A DNA stretch of 64,000 nucleotides from Avoscillospira sp045579045 (GTDB lineage Bacteria; Bacillota; Clostridia; Oscillospirales; Oscillospiraceae), in the NCBI GenBank assembly GCA_045579045.1, contig JAZNLL010000017.1:1-64000 (forward strand), given 5' to 3'. Position numbers and translations under genes: made by a program. Position 1 is the first letter of the stretch, and every line of letters begins with the position of its first letter. Positions 31,354-39,686 of the stretch are shown in pieces. Under the pieces are notes generated by a model. It saw nothing but the letters and a program-made list of their open reading frames with translations. It did not search any database and was not told the origin of the DNA.

Positions 31354-32889
31354 TTATTTCTTGTACATTCGGCAGACGATGGCGCTCAGCTCTGCGCGAG
31401 TCAGAGACCGGTCGGGGCGGAAGGTACCGTCACCGTAGCCATCGGAGATTCCGTATTCAAAAAGAAGCTGCACATTACCATCGTTCGTATCGGTAAAATA
31501 CTGCTGATCGGACATGGGGATCAAGGACAGGGCTCTGGCGACAACCTTCGCCATCATCGCTCTGTTGATCGGAATATCCAGATCCGTAATGTCACCGCGG
31601 TCAATAATACCGCGTTCCAATGCAAGGTTCAGGAAGTTTCTGGCCCAATGAGAGGCCACCGGTTCCGGTGTCTCGTATCCTGCAGCCAGAAGGATCATCT
31701 TCAGCGCTTCGCCGGTGGTAACCGTATTATTGGGACGGAAGGTTCTGTCGGGATATCCGTCAATGATTGCTTTGCTGTAGAGCTCACAGACGTAACTGTA
31801 GTGCCAATCATCGACCTTCATGTCGGAAAATACGGCAGTAATGTCTACGGGTGTCCAAGTATCCTCTTCCTTCTCATACTCAGTTTCACCGAGCGTAGGT
31901 GCATTTCCGGGCTGATAGACACTTCCCTGCTGGAACAATTCCGGATCGGCAGGCATATCACTGAATACGGCCGTTACGGTAATGCTCTTCTCAACGAGAG
32001 TCGAAGCGGTAATTTTTCTGCCGGTCTCATCGTACCAGCCAACAAAATAAGGCAACGTCTTTTCCGTAGGTTCTGCCTCAAACAGGATCTGATAAGGCTG
32101 ACCAACCTGATAGAAGCCGATATCTGTGAAGGGATCACCGTCTCCTGCATTGTATCGCAGCGTACAGAACTTGTGTTCCACATCATCAAGATCGTAGGCG
32201 CCAAAGAGAAACAGTTTAATCTCGCGGATACGACGCTCAACAAGCAGGTCGAGAACCTTTGCCTCGTTATTGACCGTCACATGGCAGTAAACACCCATGG
32301 CGCTGGCCAGTTCGTTGATAGTATAATTGCCTGCAATCAAAACCTCACCAAGACGGCTGTCATCTGCCAGCCATCCGTAGCCGAGGTTGTATGTAAAGCT
32401 GACAAGAGAATCGTACTGATATTGATTCAGAAGAATATTGTGCTTTTCAAGGAATTTATCCAGCTTTTCTTCCACTTCAACCAACACATACATCATTAAG
32501 GCTTCTGCCTTATCCTCTTTGAGGATATAGTTGGCATCGGTACTGCTGAGAACTTTCTGGAGGTCTTCTGCACTGATCTCCAGGCTTTCATGATGCTGCT
32601 TCAAATATTTGATATTGCAGCCGTAGCCGATGGAATACTGTGCATAATCGCCGGCGGGCTTGCTGAGATAGCCTTCCATATCCTTGAGCATCTCGATGCA
32701 TTCTCTGCTGGTTTTCAGCGTGCCCGTGAAATAAGGGTTAATGGCCGAGGAGACAGGCTGATTCGTAACAGGAGTACTCGACTGGGTATCGCTTCCTGCC
32801 AGAGGATCAGACTCAACAGCAAAAACACCGATGTTCAGAACAAGGATGATCAAAACCACCAGCATGATTTTTGAAAAAAAGCGTCTCAT
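31354..32889 (-). CDS. Secreted lysozyme-like protein with SLH repeats
   Basis: 511 aa. Signal peptide (RRFFSKIMLVVLIILVLNIGVFA). A GH24/phage-lysozyme domain follows: MLKDMEGYLSKPAGDYAQYSIGYG holds the catalytic Glu and the TIGYG-like loop, and YDSLVSFTYNLGYGWL is the second family motif. The centre has an InlB-like beta repeat (YQILFEAEPTEKTLPYFVGWYDETGRKIT). Three SLH repeats end the protein (FSDMKVDDWHYSYV, GYPDRTFRPNNTVTTGEALKM, GYGDGTFRPDRSLTRAEL), which bind cell-wall polymers. AAAGGAG precedes ATG 32889. Likely a wall-anchored muramidase for remodelling or for lysing other cells. Confidence 0.8.
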   Translation of the reverse strand: MRRFFSKIMLVVLIILVLNIGVFAVESDPLAGSDTQSSTPVTNQPVSSAINPYFTGTLKTSRECIEMLKDMEGYLSKPAGDYAQYSIGYGCNIKYLKQHHESLEISAEDLQKVLSSTDANYILKEDKAEALMMYVLVEVEEKLDKFLEKHNILLNQYQYDSLVSFTYNLGYGWLADDSRLGEVLIAGNYTINELASAMGVYCHVTVNNEAKVLDLLVERRIREIKLFLFGAYDLDDVEHKFCTLRYNAGDGDPFTDIGFYQVGQPYQILFEAEPTEKTLPYFVGWYDETGRKITASTLVEKSITVTAVFSDMPADPELFQQGSVYQPGNAPTLGETEYEKEEDTWTPVDITAVFSDMKVDDWHYSYVCELYSKAIIDGYPDRTFRPNNTVTTGEALKMILLAAGYETPEPVASHWARNFLNLALERGIIDRGDITDLDIPINRAMMAKVVARALSLIPMSDQQYFTDTNDGNVQLLFEYGISDGYGDGTFRPDRSLTRAELSAIVCRMYKK

Positions 32890-33055
32890 GGATTTCTCCT
32901 TTCGATCAAGTGATCGGAAAGATAATAACACAAAAAGTTACAGAATGCAACCTTTTTAGATGATTATGTCAATCAATCCGCAAAAAACAAGAGTGTGTGT
33001 CCGAATTATAGTACTCGAAAGCCGCTATAATCAAAGCACAAAGGAGCTGATAAGC

Positions 33056-33256
33056 ATGAGAAACAACATTATTGAATTATCCCAATACCGCCAGCCTGAG
33101 ATTTTTGATTATGCCGCAGCCAACAGAAGAGCCGCCCTTCGCTACAGAAACAGCGAACTGCGTGCTTGGACAATGCACTTGGTGGAAACCGCTGTGACAG
33201 CAGCCATTGGTATCTGCAGTCTGTTCTGCGTCTATCTTGCGTTTACCATGCTGTAA
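33056..33256 (+). CDS. Small single-helix membrane protein
   Basis: 66 aa. Soluble N-terminus (NNIIELSQYRQPEIF, Arg-rich 25-35) and one C-terminal helix (about 42-64). AAAGGAG precedes ATG 33056; a TATAAT at 33026 lies near the right place but without a good -35. It overlaps the 3' end of the LysA-like gene tail to tail by 14 bases. Function unknown. Confidence 0.55.
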   Translation: MRNNIIELSQYRQPEIFDYAAANRRAALRYRNSELRAWTMHLVETAVTAAIGICSLFCVYLAFTML

Positions 33257-34475
33257 GAAAATCGAGAACCTCCTGTTCGCTTCTGTGGGGCGAAATCGGA
33301 CGTATCGTGCCATCTTCATCAAAAAGATATTCTGCTGCAATGGACGGACAGCCGTAAAGCATCGGCATACTTCTGGCACCGCAGCCAACATCGTGAACCA
33401 CGCAGTAGTCTCCCGGTTCAACCTTGGGCAGCATTCTCGGCTTTTGAGACAGATGATCAATCTCATCCGGCAGCATACCGGCCAGATAATACCGTTTTCT
33501 GTCTTCTGTTTGATGCTTGCCCAAAACCGAAATGTGGCGGTACGCACTCTTCAAAACAGGCCGAAGGTAATGTCCGATGCCTGCATCTAAAATCAAATAT
33601 GTATGGTACAGATCTCGCTGTTCCAAAACCTTGGTGACCAAGACTCCATTCTGCTCCAGCAACCTGCGATTGACACCGGTAAACACAGCAGGTCTGTCAG
33701 CAACTGAAAGTCCGGCGTACAGAGCACGGACGCGATCTGCTTCCTCCTCCACAGACGGAGCTGTCACTCTCGCCTGATATGCAAGACCGGGACCTTCCCC
33801 GATATGTATACACCACAAAGCAAAGCCAGACTTCTCTTTCACTTCTGCAGCAAGAGACAGGAGCACATTGGCCTTTTTCTCCCAGAAACCGGGCTTAATG
33901 CAGTAGGATGCCACCTGAAGTGCAATACCTAACTTTTCCACACCTCGTCTGTGCAGATCATCAAGAACGGCAAGAATTTCCGGCGAGCAAATTCCGTTTT
34001 TGCTCTTGCCGACTGTTGTAAACTGCACCGCAGTCAAACGCTCTTCGGACGGATGATAACGAAGAATCATGCGTTGCGGCAGATCAGTCGGAATCAGGTC
34101 AACACCGTTGATCATCCATACTGCGTTCAGTTTTCTTGCCAGTTTCTCTGCGGCATCTTCTCTCCGTGTAGGTTCATATAGAATCCGTTCACCCGAGAAA
34201 CCGCATTTTTCCGCCAGTCGCAATTCTGTGTAGCTGCACACGCTGACACCCGAACCTGCCTGCGCAAGGAGTTTCAGAATCTCGGGATTGTTATTTTCCC
34301 GCAGGTTAAAGTAATTCCGATACTCGTCTGCCCAAGCAAAAGCAAGGTTCAGACTGTGAACACTATCCAGAATTCCCTGCTTATGATACAGATAAAACGG
34401 TGTTCCATCTTGCTCCGCGACGGCCTTCACAGCTTCGGTCGGAGCAAAGATACGGTCATAAAGATATTCAGACAT
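33243..34475 (-). CDS. LysA-like decarboxylase homologue lacking the PLP lysine
   Basis: 410 aa, the length and order of diaminopimelate decarboxylase: GTPFYLYHKQGI, LLAQAGSGVSVCSYTELRLA, YEPTRREDAA, HIGEGPGL, LVTKVLEQRD, YCVVHDVGCGARSMPM. But the PLP lysine motif (family FAxKANxNPxIL) reads FNLRENNNPEIL, with Arg59 where Lys is expected, and the family EPGR motif reads TGVNR. So it probably does not act as a standard PLP decarboxylase. Start ATG 34475 has AGGGGA upstream; coaX is 2 bases upstream. Role unknown; a ligand-binding or regulatory pseudoenzyme is possible. Confidence 0.75.
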   Translation of the reverse strand: MSEYLYDRIFAPTEAVKAVAEQDGTPFYLYHKQGILDSVHSLNLAFAWADEYRNYFNLRENNNPEILKLLAQAGSGVSVCSYTELRLAEKCGFSGERILYEPTRREDAAEKLARKLNAVWMINGVDLIPTDLPQRMILRYHPSEERLTAVQFTTVGKSKNGICSPEILAVLDDLHRRGVEKLGIALQVASYCIKPGFWEKKANVLLSLAAEVKEKSGFALWCIHIGEGPGLAYQARVTAPSVEEEADRVRALYAGLSVADRPAVFTGVNRRLLEQNGVLVTKVLEQRDLYHTYLILDAGIGHYLRPVLKSAYRHISVLGKHQTEDRKRYYLAGMLPDEIDHLSQKPRMLPKVEPGDYCVVHDVGCGARSMPMLYGCPSIAAEYLFDEDGTIRPISPHRSEQEVLDFLTAW

Positions 34476-34477
34476 AT

Positions 34478-35260
34478 TTATCCCCTGGGGCGATTTTTGC
34501 GATTATTTTCGTAAATCAATCCAAGACCTCTGAGCAGCAGATCCTTGTCATATATGATCTCTCTGCGGCACAAAGGAATGACAAAGCGAGCAATACCGCC
34601 GGTCGCAATGACTGTAGTGGCAGTGCCCAGTTCTTCTTCCATACGCTGGATCATGCCGTCGAGCATGGCTGCAGTGCCCATCATCAAACCACTTCTGATG
34701 CAGTCCACCGTATTGCGTCCGATGACACGCTGGGGAACCTCCAGACTGATTGCCGGCAACTGCGCCGTTTTGCCGCTGAGTGCCTCAGCTGAAATCTTCA
34801 CACCGGGGAAAATACTGCCGCCAAGAAAATTGCCTTTGGCATCAATTGCGGTAATAGTTGTAGCGGTACCCATGTCAATAATCAGCATAGGAGGCTTATA
34901 TTGATCCAGCGCCGCAACCGCGCCAACGATCAGATCACCGCCTGCCAGAGCAGGATTGTCCAGCAGAATATTCAGTCCGGTTTTGATACCGGGGCCAACA
35001 ACCAAAGGAGAAATTCCGGTCAGCTTCATAATCGCAGTCTTAAAGGAATTGAGTACAGGCGGCACAACGGAGGAGATAATCGCACCTTCGATGCCGTCAA
35101 TCTTAATTTCCAGCAAATCCAGCATACTCTTCAGTTCCGCACAGTACTGGTCGGATGTTTTTAAAATATCCGTCGCCATGCGGGCTTCCTTCACAATTTC
35201 CCTGTTATGAATGCAGCCAAGAACAATATTGCTGTTTCCAATATCAATAACAAGAATCAT
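34478..35260 (-). CDS. coaX: Type III pantothenate kinase CoaX
   Basis: 260 aa. First step of coenzyme A synthesis, potassium-dependent, ASKHA fold. ATP loop LVIDIGNSNIVLG (residues 3-15), GPGIKTGLNI (pantothenate region), GGDLIVGAVAAL, LIIDMGTATTITAID with the catalytic Asp, GGSIFPGVKIS. ATG 35260 begins exactly at the family's MILVIDIGN; the extension to 35278 is not needed. Confidence 0.95.
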   Translation of the reverse strand: MILVIDIGNSNIVLGCIHNREIVKEARMATDILKTSDQYCAELKSMLDLLEIKIDGIEGAIISSVVPPVLNSFKTAIMKLTGISPLVVGPGIKTGLNILLDNPALAGGDLIVGAVAALDQYKPPMLIIDMGTATTITAIDAKGNFLGGSIFPGVKISAEALSGKTAQLPAISLEVPQRVIGRNTVDCIRSGLMMGTAAMLDGMIQRMEEELGTATTVIATGGIARFVIPLCRREIIYDKDLLLRGLGLIYENNRKNRPRG

Positions 35261-35274
35261 ACACGCACTCCCTG

Positions 35275-35742
35275 TCATTCAAAATACTTCAGCCGGCAGC
35301 TTACGCTGCCGTCTTCTATTTCAATCAATCCGTAAGACGGCTTGGAACCGGACCCGCAGCTTCCCGGATTCAGAATCCATAAGCCATTGTAGCATTCGCA
35401 AAAACCCAGATGGGTGTGACCAAACAACGCAACATCCGCAGAGGCTTCCCGCGCCGCCAGTTCAAAGGCCAGCATTCCCTGCTTGACTCTGTGTCGGTGT
35501 CCGTGGGTTGCAAAAAAGCGGTATCCGCCAATTTCTGCAACAGCGATTTCTCTGCAGGTAATATCATGGTCACAGTTACCGCGGACAGAAAGAATGGGCA
35601 GCATCGGGTATAAGCGCTGCAATTCATCAGCATCGCTGCAATGATCTCCCAGATGAATCACATGCTGGGGATGTTCATCCTCGATCGCCTGCTGCATATA
35701 CCGCATGGTGCGATGAGAGTCGGAAAGCACCAATATTTTCAT
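35275..35742 (-). CDS. YfcE/MJ0936-type metallophosphoesterase
   Basis: 155 aa. Calcineurin-like phosphodiesterase with metal ligands in VLSDSH, HLGDHCSD, VRGNCDH, THGHRHRV and FGHTHLG. Hydrolyses a phosphodiester; substrate unknown. ATG 35742 starts at the family's MKILVLSDSH; the open frame to 35931 runs antisense into the next operon. The gene ends 14 bases before the coaX start. Confidence 0.9.
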   Translation of the reverse strand: MKILVLSDSHRTMRYMQQAIEDEHPQHVIHLGDHCSDADELQRLYPMLPILSVRGNCDHDITCREIAVAEIGGYRFFATHGHRHRVKQGMLAFELAAREASADVALFGHTHLGFCECYNGLWILNPGSCGSGSKPSYGLIEIEDGSVSCRLKYFE

Positions 35743-35812
35743 AGCTGTCACCCTTTCCTGCCTGCAGGCATAATATGTTTTAGGAATATCAGAACCTAAA
35801 AGGGGTGGTATC

Positions 35813-36052
35813 TTGAGTAAAATGCCGGAATTCTCACCTAAGGATATAGAAGCCATCGCCCGAACCGATGAAGCCAAAATGCTGCTGCAAATGCTCCGGA
35901 ATGATGGTGGAAGCGGGTTAACAAAAGCCACCGAAGCAATGAATAAGGGCGACTATACCGAAGCGGTCTCCCTCCTAAAGCCATTGCTGAACACACCGAA
36001 TTCGCAGGCTCTCATGCAAGCGATCAATAAGAAGCTTGGAAGAAATCAGTAA
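35813..36052 (+). CDS. Small soluble protein, first of a three-gene cluster
   Basis: 79 aa, predicted all-helical, no membrane segment. TTG start at 35813 with AAAGGGGTGG about 6 bases upstream. Contains a repeat-like helix pair (ATEAMNKGDYTEAVSLLKPLL) that recalls a TPR hairpin. Family not recognised. Overlaps the next gene by 17 bases. Confidence 0.6.
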   Translation: MSKMPEFSPKDIEAIARTDEAKMLLQMLRNDGGSGLTKATEAMNKGDYTEAVSLLKPLLNTPNSQALMQAINKKLGRNQ

Positions 36053-36389
36053 GAAAATCATGGAGATCCTGCAGGATCCGGGCAGAATGCAGCAAATAAT
36101 GGAAATGGCCTCGGCCATGGGAATCAGTGAACCTACCGAAGAAATGCAGACAGGCGAACCGCAAATTCAAGAAGCACTTCAACATGTATCTCAATTTCTT
36201 CATCAGGCAGAAGAAAAGGACAAAAAACAGCAGACGCTTATGCGTGCACTTCTCCCCTATCTGTCTCCAGGTCGACAGAAGAAGCTGGAACGCGCTATGC
36301 AGCTGTCACGGCTGTCCAGACTGGCAGGGGCGGCAATCCAAAGTGTCCCCAACTCCCTATCGCAACCCGAGGAGGTGCTCCATGTATAA
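36036..36389 (+). CDS. Helical protein, second of the cluster
   Basis: 117 aa, highly helical and Gln/Met-rich (MEILQDPGRMQQIMEMASAMG), with a C-terminal LLPYLSPGRQKKLERAMQLSRLSRLAG. TTG start overlapping the previous gene; it ends inside the third gene's start region (8-base overlap). Function unknown. Tight overlaps indicate one operon. Confidence 0.6.
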   Translation: MEEISKKIMEILQDPGRMQQIMEMASAMGISEPTEEMQTGEPQIQEALQHVSQFLHQAEEKDKKQQTLMRALLPYLSPGRQKKLERAMQLSRLSRLAGAAIQSVPNSLSQPEEVLHV

Positions 36390-36663
36390 CCGCTACGTTC
36401 CCGGAAACGATGGCATATACCGTCGACAGACGGTTCTACCGGCAGAACCGGTTTGTGAGAAAAAGGAGACTCTGCCGGAACGTTGTGAGGAAAATCCGGA
36501 AATAGCACAGCAGCAGAGACGGCCAGGCCGGAACCACGCAGAGGGGTTCGACTTGGGCGACTTGCTGCTATTGTGCATCATTGGTTTATTGTTGGTCGAT
36601 TCAGAGGAGGAAGAAAACCTCCCCCTTCTTCTCATTGCTGCGGCAATTCTGTTCCTGCAGTAA
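36382..36663 (+). CDS. Small membrane protein, third of the cluster
   Basis: 93 aa. N-terminus MYNRYVPGNDGIYRR, a basic middle (RRPGRNH) and a C-terminal pair of hydrophobic stretches (GDLLLLCIIGLLLVDS and NLPLLLIAAAILFL). GGAGGTG precedes ATG 36382. The Tyr-rich opening recalls small spore-associated proteins of Clostridia, so a sporulation role for the cluster is possible but only inferred. Confidence 0.6.
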   Translation: MYNRYVPGNDGIYRRQTVLPAEPVCEKKETLPERCEENPEIAQQQRRPGRNHAEGFDLGDLLLLCIIGLLLVDSEEEENLPLLLIAAAILFLQ

Positions 36664-37435
36664 AAGGACTGGTGCCGTCCGGCAGAGTGAACCGATTGGC
36701 AAAGGCTTCATCTTCCTCCGCCAACAATTCGAACCCTGTCTGAACAACTGAATAGACCGTTTTGTCATTTTCTCTGGCATCAGACTGATAAAGCAGTCCG
36801 TTTTCCAGATTGACCCAATATTGACAAACCGTCTGTGTTTCATCCTCTGTACTTACATAAATACAATGTGCCTGCGTCTCTTCGAGAAACCGATAGTCTG
36901 ATGTAATCAGATCCTCGCTGGATATCTTTAAATACGCGTTAAAATCGGGCAAACCGAGAAGATCCTCGGCTGTAACACCCTGCGGCAGTTCCAAGGAAAC
37001 GGAACGGCCACCGTCATCGTACCAAAGAAATACCTCTTTGCCATCGGTTATCAGCGTTTGCCGCAGCTGACCGTCCGTCACTTCCGCGTGGAGCAATGCT
37101 CCTTTAACCCACAGATCAACATTCCTGGTTCTTTGCCTGTTTTCGTTGCCAACTATCACATCATAGCTCTGTCGGTAGGCAGCAGGACGTTTCAGCGTCT
37201 GCAGGACGGAGGCCACATTTTCATTGGTAACAGCGATAAAATGATCATTGTTATTGGCAGAATCAGACTGAACGGGACGTTCACCCGTTTCTCCGGGAGC
37301 GACAGGCAGAACAATGCTCTCATTACTGACGGAAGCTGACTGGGTGACAAACAGTAAAATCAAAAGAAAGGCTGCGATAATGACTGCGGCGGCTACGATC
37401 CATACGGCCTTGCCGGGACGCTCTTTAAAGGACAT
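36632..37435 (-). CDS. Membrane-anchored extracytoplasmic protein, unknown
   Basis: 267 aa. Basic N-terminus, one helix (about residues 12-33), then a soluble domain with repeated beta-strand patterns (NVDLWVKGALLHAEVTDGQ, QTLITDGKEVFLWYDDG, YWVNLENGLLYQSDA) like outer-surface beta-sheet carriers of the LolA/DUF4292 style. No signature family. AAAGGTGG precedes ATG 37435. It converges with the cluster at 35813-36663 and overlaps it by 32 bases. Confidence 0.6.
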   Translation of the reverse strand: MSFKERPGKAVWIVAAAVIIAAFLLILLFVTQSASVSNESIVLPVAPGETGERPVQSDSANNNDHFIAVTNENVASVLQTLKRPAAYRQSYDVIVGNENRQRTRNVDLWVKGALLHAEVTDGQLRQTLITDGKEVFLWYDDGGRSVSLELPQGVTAEDLLGLPDFNAYLKISSEDLITSDYRFLEETQAHCIYVSTEDETQTVCQYWVNLENGLLYQSDARENDKTVYSVVQTGFELLAEEDEAFANRFTLPDGTSPFTAGTELPQQ

Positions 37436-37461
37436 GGGTCGAACCACCTTTCTAAAATCAA

Positions 37462-38610
37462 TCAGCCGTTAAAATCTTCAGGCACTTCGTCCGTCAGACC
37501 GAAGTGATAACGAATGGCATGGGCAATGCGGCGGCAAGCCTGACCGTCACCGTAGGGATTGACAGCCTTGGCCATGGCTGCGTAAGCTTCCTTGCTGTCC
37601 AGCAGCTCATTGGCCATAGCCAGAATATCATCATAGCACACACCTGCCAGTTTGGCAGTACCGGCAGCAACAGCCTCAGGACGTTCTGTCTCCTTACGCA
37701 TGACCAGAACCGGCTTGCCCAGAGCGGGTGCTTCTTCCTGCAGACCGCCGGAATCTGTCATGACCATGTAGCAGCGTGCAATCAGATTGTGCATTTCCTG
37801 CACATCCACGGGATCAATGAGATAAATACGGTCTTTTCCGCCGAGATACTTGGCAGCGCACTCTCTCACAACGGGACTCAGATGGACAGGATAAACCACA
37901 TCCACATCGGGATGGAGACGAACAACTTCTGCAATCGCCTTCATGATGTTTTCCATCGGTTCACCGTAGTTTTCACGGCGATGGCAGGTTACAACGATCA
38001 CGCGGCGATTTTCGAAATCCAGATGGTTGAGTGTATCGTCCGCAAAGACATAGTCTTCCTTAACAGTATAGCCCATAGCATCGATCGCTGTATTACCGGT
38101 AATGAAAATCTTACCGCCAATAGCTTCACGGCGCAGGTTATCCGCATTGGATTTGGTGGGAGAGAAATGGAGTTCTGCGATATCGCCAACCATGGTGCGG
38201 TTCATTTCTTCCGGGAAGGGTGAGTACTTGTCCCATGTCCGCAGACCGGCCTCCACATGACCCACCGGCACCTGATGGTAGAAGGCAGCCAGCGCACCGG
38301 CAAAGGTGGTGGAAGTATCGCCATGAACGAGAATCATGTCCGGCTTGCATGCTTCCATCACCCGTTCCATACCGAGAAGAGTCTTGGTCGTGATGGTAGA
38401 CAGGGTCTGACGCTTTTCCATAATGTCCAGATCATAGTCACCCTTCAGCTGGAAGATATCCATGACGGAATCCAACATTTCTCTGTGCTGTCCGGTCAGG
38501 CAGCAGATACTTTCCAGGTCGGGATACTTGGCCAGTTCCTTGACCAGAGGCGCCATTTTGATTGCCTCCGGACGGGTGCCGAAAACAGACATGATCTTAA
38601 TTTTCTTCAT
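37462..38610 (-). CDS. wecB: UDP-N-acetylglucosamine 2-epimerase (non-hydrolysing)
   Basis: 382 aa. Interconverts UDP-GlcNAc and UDP-ManNAc for teichoic-acid linkage or surface polymers. Motifs: VFGTRPEAIKMAPL, TGQHREMLD, VHGDTSTTFAGALAAFY, GHVEAGLRT, FPEEMNRTM, CHRRENYG, TDSGGLQEEAPALGKPVLVMRKETERPEA. ATG 38610 begins at KKIKIMSVFGTRPE and overlaps the end of the upstream tagO-like gene, so the two form one operon. Confidence 0.95.
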   Translation of the reverse strand: MKKIKIMSVFGTRPEAIKMAPLVKELAKYPDLESICCLTGQHREMLDSVMDIFQLKGDYDLDIMEKRQTLSTITTKTLLGMERVMEACKPDMILVHGDTSTTFAGALAAFYHQVPVGHVEAGLRTWDKYSPFPEEMNRTMVGDIAELHFSPTKSNADNLRREAIGGKIFITGNTAIDAMGYTVKEDYVFADDTLNHLDFENRRVIVVTCHRRENYGEPMENIMKAIAEVVRLHPDVDVVYPVHLSPVVRECAAKYLGGKDRIYLIDPVDVQEMHNLIARCYMVMTDSGGLQEEAPALGKPVLVMRKETERPEAVAAGTAKLAGVCYDDILAMANELLDSKEAYAAMAKAVNPYGDGQACRRIAHAIRYHFGLTDEVPEDFNG

Positions 38611-39676
38611 GATGTTCTTCCTCTGTTTCTGTAGAATGAACAGGCTTCTTGAAAATAATACGCAAACCGATGGCACCGACAATGATCACGGCACCGATCA
38701 GGATCAAAGCCTTGAACTCACCGGAGGAGGTCAGCAGCACAGCGGCCAGACCCAAAATAGCGGTGAGCATATAGGAAATTGCAACTGCCTGCTTCTGATT
38801 GAAGCCCATGTCGATCAGACGGTGGTGCACATGACCTCTGTCTGCGACCATGGGGTTCTGCCCTTTTGCAATACGACGCAAAAAAGCAAAGCAGATATCG
38901 AAAATGGGAATACCCAAAATCAAAAACGGGACTGCAAAGGAAATAATCGCATACAGCTTAAACAGACCCTGCACGGACAAAACGGCCAGAATAAAGCCAA
39001 GGAATGTCGCACCGGTGTCACCCATAAAAATCTTGGCAGGGTTCTTGTTGTAGGGAATGAAGCCAACACAAGCACCCAGAAGTGCAGCCAAGATGATGGA
39101 AATATTCATTTCGGCAACCATCAGCGCAATCACCAGCAGAGATGCGGTAGAGATGGCGGAAACACCAACAGCAAGACCGTCCAGACCGTCAATAAAATTA
39201 ACGGCATTGGTGATGGCCACAATCCAGATAATCGTCAGCGGTACGGATACCCAGCCCAGATTGATATAGGAAGTTGCACTGAACACGTTGGGATTGGAGA
39301 TAAACTGGATGGTACAGCCGTGATAAACAACCACACCAGCTGCTGCGATCTGAACCAGAAATTTGGGCAAAGCCTTCAACGTCATGATGTCATCCAGAAC
39401 GCCCAGTATCACGATCATGACGGAACCCAGCAAAATACCCTGCATCTGTCGGTCGATATCCGCAAAGATAATGACCGAGAAAAGAAAGGCAATGAAAATG
39501 GCAAGTCCACCCAATCTGGGAATGGGTGTTTTGTGCATCCTTCGATTATCCTTCGGGACGTCAATGGCACCGACCTTGTAAGCCAGATTTTTCACCATAG
39601 GAGTGGCAAAAAAGGCAATCAATCCGGCAAGCACCAATGCGGCTACCAGTTTCATGACAAAATGAAAATCAGGCAT
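38597..39676 (-). CDS. tagO: UDP-GlcNAc:undecaprenyl-phosphate GlcNAc-1-phosphate transferase (TagO/WecA type)
   Basis: 359 aa MraY/WecA/TagO family enzyme with about eleven helices. Conserved: KDNRRMHKTPIPRLGGLAIF (loop 1), GVLDDIMTL (DDxx), NAVNFIDGLDGLAVGV (NxxNxxDGxDGL), FMGDTGATFLGF, and the WecA/TagO-specific HVHHRLIDMG. It starts lipid-linked wall polymers, and wecB downstream supplies the next sugar nucleotide. Confidence 0.92.
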   Translation of the reverse strand: MPDFHFVMKLVAALVLAGLIAFFATPMVKNLAYKVGAIDVPKDNRRMHKTPIPRLGGLAIFIAFLFSVIIFADIDRQMQGILLGSVMIVILGVLDDIMTLKALPKFLVQIAAAGVVVYHGCTIQFISNPNVFSATSYINLGWVSVPLTIIWIVAITNAVNFIDGLDGLAVGVSAISTASLLVIALMVAEMNISIILAALLGACVGFIPYNKNPAKIFMGDTGATFLGFILAVLSVQGLFKLYAIISFAVPFLILGIPIFDICFAFLRRIAKGQNPMVADRGHVHHRLIDMGFNQKQAVAISYMLTAILGLAAVLLTSSGEFKALILIGAVIIVGAIGLRIIFKKPVHSTETEEEHHEEN

Positions 39677-39686
39677 TTATTCCACC

